DNA from: Chryseobacterium sp. KLBC 52
Lineage (GTDB): Bacteria; Bacteroidota; Bacteroidia; Flavobacteriales; Weeksellaceae
Assembly: GCF_003347605.1 (NCBI RefSeq)
Contig: NZ_QDFZ01000016.1
Coordinates: forward strand, 18,408 to 82,407
Direction: 5' to 3'
Length of the DNA: 64,000 nt
In this document: positions 41,010-50,027 of the stretch, piece by piece
Layout of the letters: each line of letters opens with the position of its first letter
Position numbering within the stretch: the first letter of the stretch is position 1
The notes under the pieces: generated by a model
Databases searched by the model: none
What the model was told of the DNA's origin: nothing
What the model saw: only the letters and a program-made list of their open reading frames with translations
Position numbers and translations under genes: made by a program

Positions 41010-41172
41010 AAGCCATTTTTAATTTAGAATATAAATATATAGTGCTGAAAATTAGATTTTTACAACTGCCGGACGCGTGTTTTTAGAAAATAATAATACT
41101 GATTTTCAATTTGTTATTGTTGTATTGGTGAAATATTGTCAGTTTCTAAAACAACTGATTACTTTTCTTATG

Positions 41173-41180
41173 TACATTTG
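41173..41180 (+). promoter_or_regulatory. -7 promoter box (TACATTTG) with a long flotillin leader
   Basis: TACATTTG matches TAnnTTTG and lies inside a small dyad (GTACA-tt-TGTAC). Transcription would leave a leader of about 220 nt before ATG 41410. That leader starts with a hairpin, AAAGGA (41188-41193) with TCCTTT (41200-41205). The gap 40967-41409 otherwise holds only the divergent promoter of the 40966 gene and AT-rich sequence. Confidence 0.45.
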
Positions 41181-41409
41181 TACCATCAAAGGATCTCGTT
41201 CCTTTATTATCAAAATGAAACTAATTAACTTTAAGTTTTTTCTATTAAAAGTATCAGAAATCATCTTCACGATTTTTAATACATCTCCTCCTGTAATTTC
41301 TTAATTTTTTCAAAAGAATTATCACATAATTCGTACTCTGTTTTTTCGTATTCTGAAGAATCAGAGCGCAATCCCTGTTTTAAAATTTAATTAAAAAACA
41401 AAACAAACT

Positions 41410-43347
41410 ATGGAATTAGATTTTCATGGCTGGATGATTCCGGCCGTAATGGCGCTTTTGTGCGTACTTTTTTACAAATTCATCTTAAGAATTTTCTTTG
41501 GATTGATCATTGTTCCTCAGGACAAAATTGGTTTGGTGACCAAAAAATTTGTATTGGTAGGAAAACAGGAACTTCCGGAAGGTAGAATTATTGCCACCAA
41601 CGGAGAAGCAGGTTTTCAGGCTCAGACATTGGCTCCGGGAGTGTATTTTGGAAAATGGATCTGGCAGTATTCTATCGATTTTCAACCATTTACAGTGATT
41701 CCGACCGGTAAAATAGGGCTACTGCTGGCAAAGGATGGGATTGAACTGGAAACAGGAAGGATTCTAGCCAGAAAAGTAGACTGTGATTCTTTTCAGGATG
41801 CTGAAGCGTTTTTAAAAAACGGTGGAAGAAAAGGCCGCCAGACTGCAATTATTGCACCGGGATCTTACAGGATCAATACCCTGCTGTTTGAAATAGAATT
41901 AACGGAGATGACTCAAATTCCTGACAATGCAGTCGGAATTATCACAACAATGGAAGGAAGTCCTTTGGAAGAAAGTCAGATTGCCGGTAAAATTATCAAT
42001 GATCATAATAAGTTCCAGGATGTAGATACTTTTTTAAATAACGGAGGATATAAAGGCCTTCAGGAGCAGGTTATCCTGGCTGGTTCGTATTTTCTGAATC
42101 CCTGGTTTACAAAAGTGGAAATGGTAAAAATGACGGAAATTCCGATTGGCCATGTTGGGGTAATCATCAGCTATGTAGGTGAAGAAGGAAAAGACCTCAG
42201 CGGAGTTGATTTTAAACATGGAAATATCGTTGAGAAAGGTCATAAAGGCGTTTGGGCAGAACCTATTGGCCCTGGAAAATATCCTATTAATCCTTATATT
42301 ATGAAGGTTGAGCTTGTTCCTACTACCAACTTGGTATTGAACTGGGCGTATGAAAGAAGCGAATCTCACCAACTCGATAAAAATCTTTCAACGATTACCG
42401 TACGAAGTAAAGACGGTTTCCCTTTCAATCTTGATGTTTCCCAGATCATTCATATTCCAACTTATGAAGCTCCAAAAGTAATTGCCCGTTTCGGGAATAT
42501 GATCAATCTTGTGAGCCAGGTTTTAGAGCCAACGATTGGGAATTATTTCAGAAACTCAGCTCAGGACAGTGATGTGATTGCTTTTTTAGGAACCCGAAAA
42601 GAAAGACAGCAATCTGCAAAAGACCACATCAGCAGTGTCTTGGAACAATATAATGTCAACGCTGTCGATACTTTGATAGGAGCTATTGTTCCACCAGAAA
42701 GTTTAATGAAAACTCTGACAGACAGAAAACTGGCGGAAGAGCAGAAGATTACTTATGAAACCGAAATGCTGGCTCAGGAAACCCGTCAGGCACTGGAAAA
42801 AGAAACGGCTGTTGCGGATATGCAGAAAGAAATTGTAAAAGCAGATCAAGGGGTTGTGATAGCGGAAAGAATTGCAGATGCATCGGTGAAAAAAGCAACC
42901 GGAGATGCGAATTCTGTAAGACTACAAGCAAATGCAGAAGGAGACCGATTGAAACTGCTGGCAACCGGAGAAGCAGAGAAAACAAGACTTCTCGCAAAAG
43001 CCGAAGCAGAAAAAATAGAGTTGCTGGCTAAGGCAAGTGCTGAGCAGATTTCATTGACGGGTAATGCGGAAGCAGAAAAAATTCTGGCCATCGGTAAATC
43101 TAATGCAGAATCTTACAAACTGTCTGTAGAAGCAATGGGCGGTAATAATTTCACTCAATTAAAAATCATGGAAAATATTGCGAGTCAGAATGTAAGAATA
43201 ATGCCTGAAGTATTAATCGGAGGAAGCGGAGATTCTGCGAATGGAGGAATCAGTGGACTTTTAGGACTTCAGCTCTTGGAACAGGTTCAGAAGAAAGGTA
43301 TTGATACCGTTGCTGCTACTGGAGAAAAACCAGATAACAATTCTTAA
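41410..43347 (+). CDS. Flotillin/SPFH domain protein with repeated N-terminal beta-modules
   Basis: 645 residues. An N-terminal membrane segment (IPAVMALLCVLFYKFILRIFFG, ~11-35) is followed by four repeated beta-modules. Each has an initial VG(L/I)(V/I/L) strand and a closing PGxY/AGSY turn (near residues 78, 155, 225 and 297), with an FLxNGGxKGxQ segment in two of them. An SPFH domain follows (TVRSKDGFPFNLDVSQIIHIP), then a long Ala/Glu-rich coiled coil with repeated GEAEKTRLLAKAEAEK-like units. It probably forms oligomeric membrane scaffolds. The small membrane protein gene follows after 48 bp and might be a partner. Confidence 0.9.
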   Translation: MELDFHGWMIPAVMALLCVLFYKFILRIFFGLIIVPQDKIGLVTKKFVLVGKQELPEGRIIATNGEAGFQAQTLAPGVYFGKWIWQYSIDFQPFTVIPTGKIGLLLAKDGIELETGRILARKVDCDSFQDAEAFLKNGGRKGRQTAIIAPGSYRINTLLFEIELTEMTQIPDNAVGIITTMEGSPLEESQIAGKIINDHNKFQDVDTFLNNGGYKGLQEQVILAGSYFLNPWFTKVEMVKMTEIPIGHVGVIISYVGEEGKDLSGVDFKHGNIVEKGHKGVWAEPIGPGKYPINPYIMKVELVPTTNLVLNWAYERSESHQLDKNLSTITVRSKDGFPFNLDVSQIIHIPTYEAPKVIARFGNMINLVSQVLEPTIGNYFRNSAQDSDVIAFLGTRKERQQSAKDHISSVLEQYNVNAVDTLIGAIVPPESLMKTLTDRKLAEEQKITYETEMLAQETRQALEKETAVADMQKEIVKADQGVVIAERIADASVKKATGDANSVRLQANAEGDRLKLLATGEAEKTRLLAKAEAEKIELLAKASAEQISLTGNAEAEKILAIGKSNAESYKLSVEAMGGNNFTQLKIMENIASQNVRIMPEVLIGGSGDSANGGISGLLGLQLLEQVQKKGIDTVAATGEKPDNNS

Positions 43348-43395
43348 CCCAATTGACAAATAACGTAAACTTAATTCAAATTTAGAATTTTTAAA

Positions 43396-43830
43396 ATGAT
43401 TTATATCGTTCAGCTCATTATAGCACTACTGATTATTAGTTTTTTTGTTTTCTCCATTATTGAAATCTATTGTGAAATGGCGAAAAAAAGTTCAAAGGCA
43501 TTTTTTGGTATGCTTGTTAGCTTGATTTTATTTTTTTTAATGATTACAGTACGCAATCATTGGGTTAAAAATGAACTTGTAGAAAATATAGAAACTTCAA
43601 AAATAGAACAGAGTAATTCATCTTTTTCAAAAAAAGAATTGTCCAATATTCATATTGTAAGTGAGAAAATGAGAGTTGCTGATAAGGATATTTATATTGT
43701 GCTTATGCCTCAAAAAGATACGCTTTATATGAATCAGGATTTGAATAATAAAAATAAATTCTGGATCCACTACAAAAAATATGAGATTTTGAAAATTACA
43801 GCACCTGTAGGATACATCATTAAAAATTAA
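43396..43830 (+). CDS. Small membrane protein downstream of flotillin, function unknown
   Basis: 144 residues with two N-terminal membrane helices (MIYIVQLIIALLIISFFVFS and KAFFGMLVSLILFFLMITV). These are followed by a soluble domain of ~90 residues with Lys/Asp and a segment VADKDIYIVLMPQKDTLYMNQD. It is not recognisably NfeD, the usual flotillin partner. It ends at a shared palindromic terminator. The distance of 48 bp suggests co-transcription with the flotillin gene. Confidence 0.7.
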   Translation: MIYIVQLIIALLIISFFVFSIIEIYCEMAKKSSKAFFGMLVSLILFFLMITVRNHWVKNELVENIETSKIEQSNSSFSKKELSNIHIVSEKMRVADKDIYIVLMPQKDTLYMNQDLNNKNKFWIHYKKYEILKITAPVGYIIKN

Positions 43831-43831
43831 A

Positions 43832-43863
43832 AAATCGCCCGAAAATATTTTCGGGCGATTTCA
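43832..43863. terminator. Bidirectional terminator, perfect 30-bp palindrome
   Basis: AAATCGCCCGAAAAT (43832-43846) and its exact complement (43847-43861) form a GC-centred stem flanked by A and T runs. It sits between convergent genes. Confidence 0.9.
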
Positions 43864-43869
43864 TATTCT

Positions 43870-44565
43870 TTATGCTGTATAACTTGCAAAAGCATCTTCC
43901 AGGCTTTCAAATTTACCTTTAAACTCATCAATAGGGCAGTCCTGAAGAATATTTCCTTTATGGATCAGAATGACTCTTGAGCAAAGCGCTTCCACTTCCT
44001 GCATGATGTGGGTAGAAAGTAAAACCGTCTTTTGCTGTCCGATTTCTTTTACTACATTACGGATTTCAATGATTTGATTAGGATCCAGACCGTTGGTAGG
44101 TTCATCCAGAATCAGTAAATCCGGCTGATGAATAATGGCCTGCGCAAGCCCTACACGTTGTTTGTATCCTTTAGACAGCTGTCCGATTTTTTTAGATTTT
44201 TCGGGAGTAATTCCTACCAGTTCGATCACTTCATCTACTCTGGATTCAGAAATCTTGTGGATGTTGGCCACAAACTGAAGGTATTCTTTCACATACATCT
44301 CCAGATAAAGCGGATTATTTTCCGGAAGAAAACCGATTTTCTTTTTGCTTTCGATCTCATGATCTGAGATATTCATTCCATTAAAAATAATTTCTCCCTG
44401 ATCAATTTTCAGTGCACCGACAATAGATTTCATCAGGGTAGATTTTCCGGCACCGTTTGGACCAAGAAGACCAATGATTTCATTTTTATCAATAGAAATG
44501 TTGATGTTGTCAAGAGCAGTCTGTTCACCAAATTTTTTGGTTAAATTGATTATCTGAAGTGGCAT
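43870..44565 (-). CDS. ABC transporter ATP-binding protein, GldA-like
   Basis: 231 residues. Walker A is GLLGPNGAGKST, the signature LSKGYKQRVGLAQA, Walker B DLLILDEPTNG, and the switch histidine is in LLSTHIMQEVE. The region LPENNPLYLEMYVKEYLQFVANIHK resembles gliding-motility ATPase GldA of Flavobacterium. It is shorter than the ~300-residue GldA I recall, and GldF/GldG permease genes are not adjacent here. It may therefore serve GldFG encoded elsewhere or another exporter. A promoter box lies just upstream. Confidence 0.88.
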   Translation of the reverse strand: MPLQIINLTKKFGEQTALDNINISIDKNEIIGLLGPNGAGKSTLMKSIVGALKIDQGEIIFNGMNISDHEIESKKKIGFLPENNPLYLEMYVKEYLQFVANIHKISESRVDEVIELVGITPEKSKKIGQLSKGYKQRVGLAQAIIHQPDLLILDEPTNGLDPNQIIEIRNVVKEIGQQKTVLLSTHIMQEVEALCSRVILIHKGNILQDCPIDEFKGKFESLEDAFASYTA

Positions 44566-44584
44566 AAGTTGTACGATCTTTCTG

Positions 44585-44592
44585 CAAAAATA
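44585..44592 (-). promoter_or_regulatory. -7 promoter box (TATTTTTG, minus strand)
   Basis: TATTTTTG on the minus strand, 19 bp before the ATG of the ABC ATPase gene. It lies in the T tract of the upstream terminator, so termination and initiation share this stretch. Confidence 0.45.
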
Positions 44593-44623
44593 AAATAAAA
44601 AAACTCATCCGATAGAATGAGTT
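44590..44623 (-). terminator. Rho-independent terminator, minus strand
   Basis: On the minus strand AACTCAT pairs with ATGAGTT (44617-44623 with 44602-44608), followed by a T-rich run. It ends the 44645-45205 gene. Confidence 0.7.
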
Positions 44624-44644
44624 CGCAATATTTATAAAATATAA

Positions 44645-45205
44645 TTATTTTCTTGATTTTTTCTTGGCTCCTCCAGATGCAGGAGCTGCAGTGGATGCTG
44701 TATTGGTAGCTCCTTTTACTGCCGCAGGATTTATGCTGGAAGGTTTGTCATACATCGCGTACTTTCCATTGGTTCTTCCAAAAATTTTATCCACCTGTTT
44801 TTGAGTTAAAAACTGTGATTTTCCAATGTATTTCCGGTTTTTATTGATCACCTGGATAAACTGCATGGTTTGCTGCCCGTAGTTTTTTTCATAATGAAGC
44901 TCTATGATATCATTAGGCAGTTCCAATACAACATTTTCTTCCGGAGTGGAAATAAAACCATCCATAATCAGTTTATATAATCCTGCCACATCACCATTAA
45001 GATTCTGGAATGAAAAAGAGCGGATTGTATTCAGGTTGCTGGTGTTCAGATCCTGGTAGTTAACTGTAAATTTATCTTCCTTTTTATAGAGACCAACGGA
45101 ATTATCTTTACCAATTTCCACCAAACTTTCATTTTTCAACACTTTGATCTGTGAGAAAACTGAAATACCGAACATACATGTAATAAGTAGAATTATTTTT
45201 CTCAT
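44645..45205 (-). CDS. Exported protein with basic tail, function unknown
   Basis: 186 residues with a signal peptide (MRKIILLITCMFGISVFSQ). The mature part is a mixed alpha/beta domain (IKVLKNESLVEIGKDNSVGLY, split; FSFQNLNGDVAGLYKLIMDGF; VVLELPNDIIELHYEKNYGQQ). It ends in an Ala/Ser/Gly-rich stretch and the very basic GGAKKKSRK. No family is recognised. It is separated from the ABC gene by a terminator and is probably a single gene. Confidence 0.68.
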   Translation of the reverse strand: MRKIILLITCMFGISVFSQIKVLKNESLVEIGKDNSVGLYKKEDKFTVNYQDLNTSNLNTIRSFSFQNLNGDVAGLYKLIMDGFISTPEENVVLELPNDIIELHYEKNYGQQTMQFIQVINKNRKYIGKSQFLTQKQVDKIFGRTNGKYAMYDKPSSINPAAVKGATNTASTAAPASGGAKKKSRK

Positions 45206-45548
45206 GGAATGAATTTTAATGTTTTATAACTTGGTGCACATAAATTTACTTATAAAAAAGCTAAAAAGCAATTTTAATTCGTTAAAGCAAAAGTAACACT
45301 TTTTTTTAATATTTATTAGTAAGCTTCTTGTGATGCTATGGATTTCATGGTTTATATAAGGGGTTGTTAATCATTGCTTTGATCCTGCTTTCTAAACGGG
45401 CTGGCATTTTTGTGTAGATCAGTTTTATAATTTCAGATATCGTGTAAGGTGTTGAAAAACAGATTGAAAATTACGCAGGTGTGATAAAATTAAAAATTTA
45501 TTAAAAATAAATGTTAAAAATGGGCTTTGGTGAATTAAGATAAAAAAA
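45206..45548. other. Gene-free interval of 343 bp
   Basis: AT-rich. The minus strand has TAAATTTA near the 45205 gene, a one-mismatch -7 box. No open frame with coding character, hairpin terminator or repeat stands out. Confidence 0.5.
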
Positions 45549-46241
45549 TTATAACAGTTTGTTTTTGGAAAGAGCGGCTATAAAGAGATCGAACTCGTGT
45601 TTATAACTCCTTCCAACAGGAATCTGATATTTGTTGATAACCAATTCATTATTATTAAAAGCGGTAACAAAAGAACTATTAATGATAAATGATCTGTGGA
45701 TTCTGATGAAACCTCTATCAGAAAGAATGATCTCTAACTCTGTGATTTTACTTTTTGCAGTGAAGCTTTCGTAGGTAAGTACCACTTTGATATCATTTCC
45801 CTGGCTTTCAAAATATACGATTTCCGAAAGAGAAATCTTGCGTTGCATTCCCTCCGTTTTGATGATGATGAAATCCTCTGTATTGCCGGCAGTGCTTCTT
45901 AATATACGTTCTACGGCTTTGAAAAAGCGCTCAAAGGTAATGGGCTTCAGAAGATAATCTACCGCTTCCAATTCAAAGCCTTCAACCGCAAAATCCCGGT
46001 AGGCTGTGGTGAAAATTGTTTTGGGTTTTTGTGGCAGCGATTTCAGAAAATCAATTCCATTGAGATGGGGCATCTGAATATCCAGAAACATGAGGTCGAC
46101 CGATTGTTTTTGCAGTATTTTATAAGCCTCTATCGCGTTTTGGGCTTTCCCGGTAAGCCTGAGATCGTCAATTTTTGAGATATGATTTTCCAGTAATGAT
46201 GCAGCTAAAGGTTCGTCATCTACAATAATACAGTTAATCAT
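45549..46241 (-). CDS. LytTR-family response regulator
   Basis: 230 residues. The receiver domain has acidic Asp8/Asp9 and phospho-acceptor Asp54 in LMFLDIQMP. The LytTR DNA-binding domain spans ~125-225 (IKTEGMQRKISLSEIVYFESQGND, split; FIRIHRSFIINSSFV; VGRSYKHEF). It is encoded 3' of a LytS-type kinase gene with an 8-bp overlap, so the two form a two-component system. The target genes are not evident; no neighbouring operon carries an obvious LytTR direct repeat. Confidence 0.95.
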   Translation of the reverse strand: MINCIIVDDEPLAASLLENHISKIDDLRLTGKAQNAIEAYKILQKQSVDLMFLDIQMPHLNGIDFLKSLPQKPKTIFTTAYRDFAVEGFELEAVDYLLKPITFERFFKAVERILRSTAGNTEDFIIIKTEGMQRKISLSEIVYFESQGNDIKVVLTYESFTAKSKITELEIILSDRGFIRIHRSFIINSSFVTAFNNNELVINKYQIPVGRSYKHEFDLFIAALSKNKLL

Positions 46242-47298
46242 AATGGGAAGGTGTTGTTATTTCTACTTTAAAAATATTGTTTTCTTTTGAGATCCGAAAG
46301 GTGAAATTTTCCTGATAATGATATTGAAGCTGCTTTTGTATGTTCTGGAGTCCAATTCCTTTTTCATGATTTGTGGGGTGATCTGAAAAGGTATTTTCAA
46401 TGGTAAAAACAGAATGCTGCTGATTCGTTTTGATCTCAATTTTTATTTCTGTGGTCTCCGAACTTTTTCCGGCACCGTGCTTAAAAGCATTTTCTACCAG
46501 AGTAAGATACAGCAGTGGCGGAATGGTATTGGGAGAAGGGATGGTAATATATTTTTGAATTTTTAACCTTTCCTCATGATATCTGAGGCTTTCCAAAGCA
46601 ATATATTGATCTATAATATCCAGTTCATCAGAAACCTGCACCCATTTCTTCTGACCTTTGTATAAAATATAATCCAGAATATCAGACAGCTGGCTGATGG
46701 ATTGGGAGGTTTTATCGGAATGGCTGATGGACAGCGAATAAATATTATTCAAAGTATTAAAGAGAAAATGGGGGTTGAGCTGAGATTTGAGAGATTGAAG
46801 TTCCAGCTCGGTCTTTTCCTTCTGCAGTTTGATCGTACGTTCTTTTTCATCCTTATACCGTATGATAAACATAATTGAGATGAAGATAAAGGCAGCGCTG
46901 ATAATCGGAAAAGTATAATGAAGCAGCAGGTAAGGAATATCTGTGAAAATTTCAAAAGGAGTGTCTTTCATCTCATTGATGAATAGAGGTTCTGCAACAT
47001 AAACGATAAAAAAACGGTTGATGACAGAAATAATATAAAGGCTAAGGAGAATAGACAGTATTAATTCAATATACTTTTTTTGATCAAAAAAATGACGAAT
47101 CAGAACAAAATAAATAAAATTGGCTCCCGCAATCTGGAAAATCCAGTGGCAGAAATTATAAATAATCAACTCATGGGAAGCCTCACCATCATACTCTCCA
47201 TACATTCTTACCGTTCCGAATAAAAATAAAGCCGTCCAGAAGAGCAGCTGGAAGTATAGATTTTGTCTGATCTGAATTTCTGACGGAGTTTTCATCAT
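46234..47298 (-). CDS. LytS/YehU-type sensor histidine kinase
   Basis: 354 residues from ATG 47298 (or 47295). A TTG at 47304 lies inside the promoter box and is rejected. Four N-terminal membrane helices (~15-150) form the sensor part without a recognisable ligand domain. The His_kinase domain has the phospho-acceptor His177 in SQLNPHFLFNTLNN. An ATP-binding HATPase domain follows (LVENAFKHGAG; KGIGLQNIQKQL). It overlaps the LytTR regulator gene by 8 bp. Confidence 0.93.
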   Translation of the reverse strand: MMKTPSEIQIRQNLYFQLLFWTALFLFGTVRMYGEYDGEASHELIIYNFCHWIFQIAGANFIYFVLIRHFFDQKKYIELILSILLSLYIISVINRFFIVYVAEPLFINEMKDTPFEIFTDIPYLLLHYTFPIISAAFIFISIMFIIRYKDEKERTIKLQKEKTELELQSLKSQLNPHFLFNTLNNIYSLSISHSDKTSQSISQLSDILDYILYKGQKKWVQVSDELDIIDQYIALESLRYHEERLKIQKYITIPSPNTIPPLLYLTLVENAFKHGAGKSSETTEIKIEIKTNQQHSVFTIENTFSDHPTNHEKGIGLQNIQKQLQYHYQENFTFRISKENNIFKVEITTPSHYD

Positions 47299-47301
47299 CT
47301 T

Positions 47302-47309
47302 CAAAAATA
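47302..47309 (-). promoter_or_regulatory. -7 promoter box (TATTTTTG, minus strand), near-leaderless
   Basis: TATTTTTG on the minus strand ends 3 bases before ATG 47298 and 6 before ATG 47295. The kinase mRNA would be leaderless or nearly so. Confidence 0.5.
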
Positions 47310-47481
47310 TAAAATCTTAAACAACCTCAGGAAAATGTTGTACCAATGACATTAAAATAATGACATACAACATTATTCACGATTTAAACTGCATATTTTG
47401 TCTTTGATCATGAATAGACTGCTGTTCGGATATTACTTCGGAAATCAGTCCTGAATTCATCCACATTTGCATAAAAAAATA

Positions 47482-48618
47482 ATGAAGGAATATTCAGAAA
47501 GGTTTTACGGATTGGATCATCTCAGAGCAATTGCCATTTTATTGGTGCTCATGTATCATTACCGGGCATTCAAACATCCTGACTGGATAGACAGTGTCGG
47601 AAGGTTTGGCTGGACAGGAGTAGATCTGTTCTTTGTTTTAAGTGGTTTTCTGATCTCGGGACAGTTGTTCAGAGAAATAAAGAATAAAGGAAATATCAAT
47701 CTGAAAGTATTTTATATAAAACGGTTTTTCAGGATTTTTCCAGCTTACTTTTTTACGCTTTTCCTCTATTTTACATTTCCTTTTTTCAGAGAACGCGAAG
47801 CTTTATCTCCGTTATGGAAATTTGTTACTTTTACCCAAAACTACGGGCTGGATGTTATTAACCGGGGAACATTTTCTCATGCCTGGTCATTGTGTATTGA
47901 AGAGCAGTTTTACCTCATTCTTCCTTTATTCCTTTTGATAGTAATGCCAACAAAACTGGTCAGATATCTGGCGGTTCTGATGATGGCTGTTATCGGACTT
48001 TCTATTGTATTCAGGTTGATGGAATGGAATGAATATATATCAGGGCTGGATACAGCTTCCACTGATTTTTGGAAACTATGGTATATGAAAATATATTACC
48101 CCACTCATACAAGGCTGGATGGGTTGGGGATAGGTGTTTTGATCGGCTACTTGATGCAGTATTCAGCACAATTCAAAAAAATAGTGAATCACAATGGTAA
48201 CAGACTTTTCTTTTTGGGAATTGTACTGTTGGGAATATCTTTCTGGATATGTAATGAGCAGGCTTCAAAAACAGCTTCTATATTTGGGTTTACGTTGGTA
48301 GCTGTAAGTTTTGGAGTAATTCTGATGGCTGCAGTTTCTTCATCATTTTTCCTGTATCGGACAAAATCTTATCTCACTGCTCAGCTGGCAGCTTTATCTT
48401 ATGCTGTTTACCTTTCACATAAGGGAATTATTCATCTCGTGCAGGAAGGTCTGGATTATTTCAACCTTGAAACATCAGATAACATAAGTCTTATGGTTTG
48501 TCTTTTTGCCTGTATACTTGGAGGCTTATTCTACAGATTGGTGATAGAAAAACCTTTCTCTATTGTTAAAACAAGAATTTTAAAAAGAATTGTAAGATCT
48601 CTACCATCTTCAGGATAG
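47482..48618 (+). CDS. Acyltransferase family 3 membrane protein
   Basis: 378 residues from ATG 47482; an earlier in-frame TTG at 47467 is less likely. About ten membrane segments. The family signature is YGLDHLRAIAILLVLMYHYRAF with the catalytic-region histidine, GVDLFFVLSGFLISGQLF, and FSHAWSLCIEEQFYLILP. Members O-acylate sugars of lipopolysaccharide, peptidoglycan or exopolysaccharide using periplasmic acyl donors; the acceptor here is unknown. CACATTTG upstream (47464-47471) is a one-mismatch -7 box. Confidence 0.93.
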   Translation: MKEYSERFYGLDHLRAIAILLVLMYHYRAFKHPDWIDSVGRFGWTGVDLFFVLSGFLISGQLFREIKNKGNINLKVFYIKRFFRIFPAYFFTLFLYFTFPFFREREALSPLWKFVTFTQNYGLDVINRGTFSHAWSLCIEEQFYLILPLFLLIVMPTKLVRYLAVLMMAVIGLSIVFRLMEWNEYISGLDTASTDFWKLWYMKIYYPTHTRLDGLGIGVLIGYLMQYSAQFKKIVNHNGNRLFFLGIVLLGISFWICNEQASKTASIFGFTLVAVSFGVILMAAVSSSFFLYRTKSYLTAQLAALSYAVYLSHKGIIHLVQEGLDYFNLETSDNISLMVCLFACILGGLFYRLVIEKPFSIVKTRILKRIVRSLPSSG

Positions 48619-48644
48619 ATTTTGAAAAAATGAAAAAGTATTAT

Positions 48645-48768
48645 CCTTGCTAAAAATCTTTGATTTTTTTGCGCCTTAAAAAAATATAATATTAAAAAAA
48701 CTTGCGCCTTTGCGTTTTCCAAAAAAACATAAATATAAAAGGTTTAATTAGAGAACGCAAAGGCGCAA
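48645..48768. repeat. Dispersed repeat with perfect 15-bp inverted arms (GCGCCTTTGCG family)
   Basis: TTGCGCCTTTGCGTT (48702-48716) and AACGCAAAGGCGCAA (48754-48768) are perfect inverted copies. The 5' flank TTGCTAAAAATCTTTG...TTTTTTTGCG(C/T)CTTAAA (48647-48680) is repeated at 50639-50670. The interval 48619-48877 holds no gene. Confidence 0.75.
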
Positions 48769-48877
48769 AATGTTATTAATAAAGTGGTTATAAGACGCAA
48801 AGATTTTATCTGCGATAAAATTGCATGCTGTGTATTTTGAAATCTTTGACAGATCCTTTATAAAACAAATTTTTGAC

Positions 48878-49915
48878 TTACTTAGAAGTTATTGCTTTCA
48901 GAACGGCATTTTTTATGGCAGCTTCTTTGAAACTCCAGTATTCACGGTTTTCCGGCATCTGATTTTCGAGAATGATCAATGTTGTATCTGTGGAAGGAAA
49001 GTAAGTGTTAAGGCAGGTGAAGCCATCTCCAAGACCCGTCACCGCATAATAATCCAGCCCTGCTTCTTTGATGAACCTTATATTATACCCGAATCCCATG
49101 CTTTCTTTTCCAAATACATCATGCTGAGAACGGGTAGAAGGGGTCATCATCTGTTTCTGAAATTTTGCGGAGAGAAGCTTACCTTTAAATAATGCCTCAT
49201 CCCAACTGGCAAGATCCTGTACCGTAGAAATAATTCCTGCAGCAGGAGCGATATCCTCATTCAGAAAGGACTCTTTTACTTTTTCAAACTTATTGTTTTC
49301 ATTCATATAACCTGAAACCAGAGATTGATTATTCTTGGTATTGTAAACAAAAGTATGATCCATTCTTAGTTTTTTGAAAAGAGAATTGGCCAATTCAGTG
49401 AAACTTTTCCCGGTTGTATTTTTAAGGATGTCACCAAGCATCATATAAGAAAGATTACCATATTTAAACTGGGTGCCCGCTTTGAACGCTGCAGGTTTTT
49501 CCGGATTGCTAATTCCGTGAGTATGGTTCAGGAGATGATGGATTGTTACTGTATCTGCCCAGGTCTGGGTAAGCCCGGGGAGATATTTTTTGATAGGAGT
49601 ATGAAGATCCAGTTTTCCCTGTTCGGCAGCCTGCAAAATTAAAATGGCAGTAATCTGTTTGGAATTTGACATGATTTCAAACTGATCCTCCGTTTTCAAG
49701 GGTATTTTCTTTTCGAAATCTTTATAACCATTAGATTTAAGATACTGTATTTTCCCTTTTTGAGCTACCAAAACAACTCCGTTGAACTGTATCGGGTTGG
49801 AAGCGGTGATAATGCTGTCGATTTTGTGCTCATAACTGTCCTTTTTCTGAGCTGCTGCGGTAACAGATAATACGGCGAAAAAAACACTCGTGAAGAATAA
49901 TTTTATAATGGTCAT
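48878..49915 (-). CDS. Serine hydrolase, beta-lactamase/class C PBP family
   Basis: 345 residues with a signal peptide (cut after TAAAQ). The SxxK motif is Ser83-N-S-Lys86 in EIMSNSKQITA. The YxN motif is Tyr152-G-Asn154 in KYGNLSYMML. A late VTGLGDGF stands at the place of the KTG/HxG box. Members are D-aminopeptidases, esterases or beta-lactamase-like proteins; the substrate cannot be told. Two repeat copies flank the gene region. It is alone on its strand. Confidence 0.92.
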   Translation of the reverse strand: MTIIKLFFTSVFFAVLSVTAAAQKKDSYEHKIDSIITASNPIQFNGVVLVAQKGKIQYLKSNGYKDFEKKIPLKTEDQFEIMSNSKQITAILILQAAEQGKLDLHTPIKKYLPGLTQTWADTVTIHHLLNHTHGISNPEKPAAFKAGTQFKYGNLSYMMLGDILKNTTGKSFTELANSLFKKLRMDHTFVYNTKNNQSLVSGYMNENNKFEKVKESFLNEDIAPAAGIISTVQDLASWDEALFKGKLLSAKFQKQMMTPSTRSQHDVFGKESMGFGYNIRFIKEAGLDYYAVTGLGDGFTCLNTYFPSTDTTLIILENQMPENREYWSFKEAAIKNAVLKAITSK

Positions 49916-50027
49916 TATTTATTTGTATTACTGAAAAAATAAGAAATATACAGGATGTTAAAATGTTTCCAAATATATGTATTTCCTCTTTTGCTTTTAA
50001 TTCAAATATTTTAATAATTTAGTTTCC

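Noticed and set aside
41077..41304. 75-codon open frame between the 40966 gene and flotillin
   Set aside because: Alternative start codon, very AT-rich, no family features, and a likely promoter box lies inside it.
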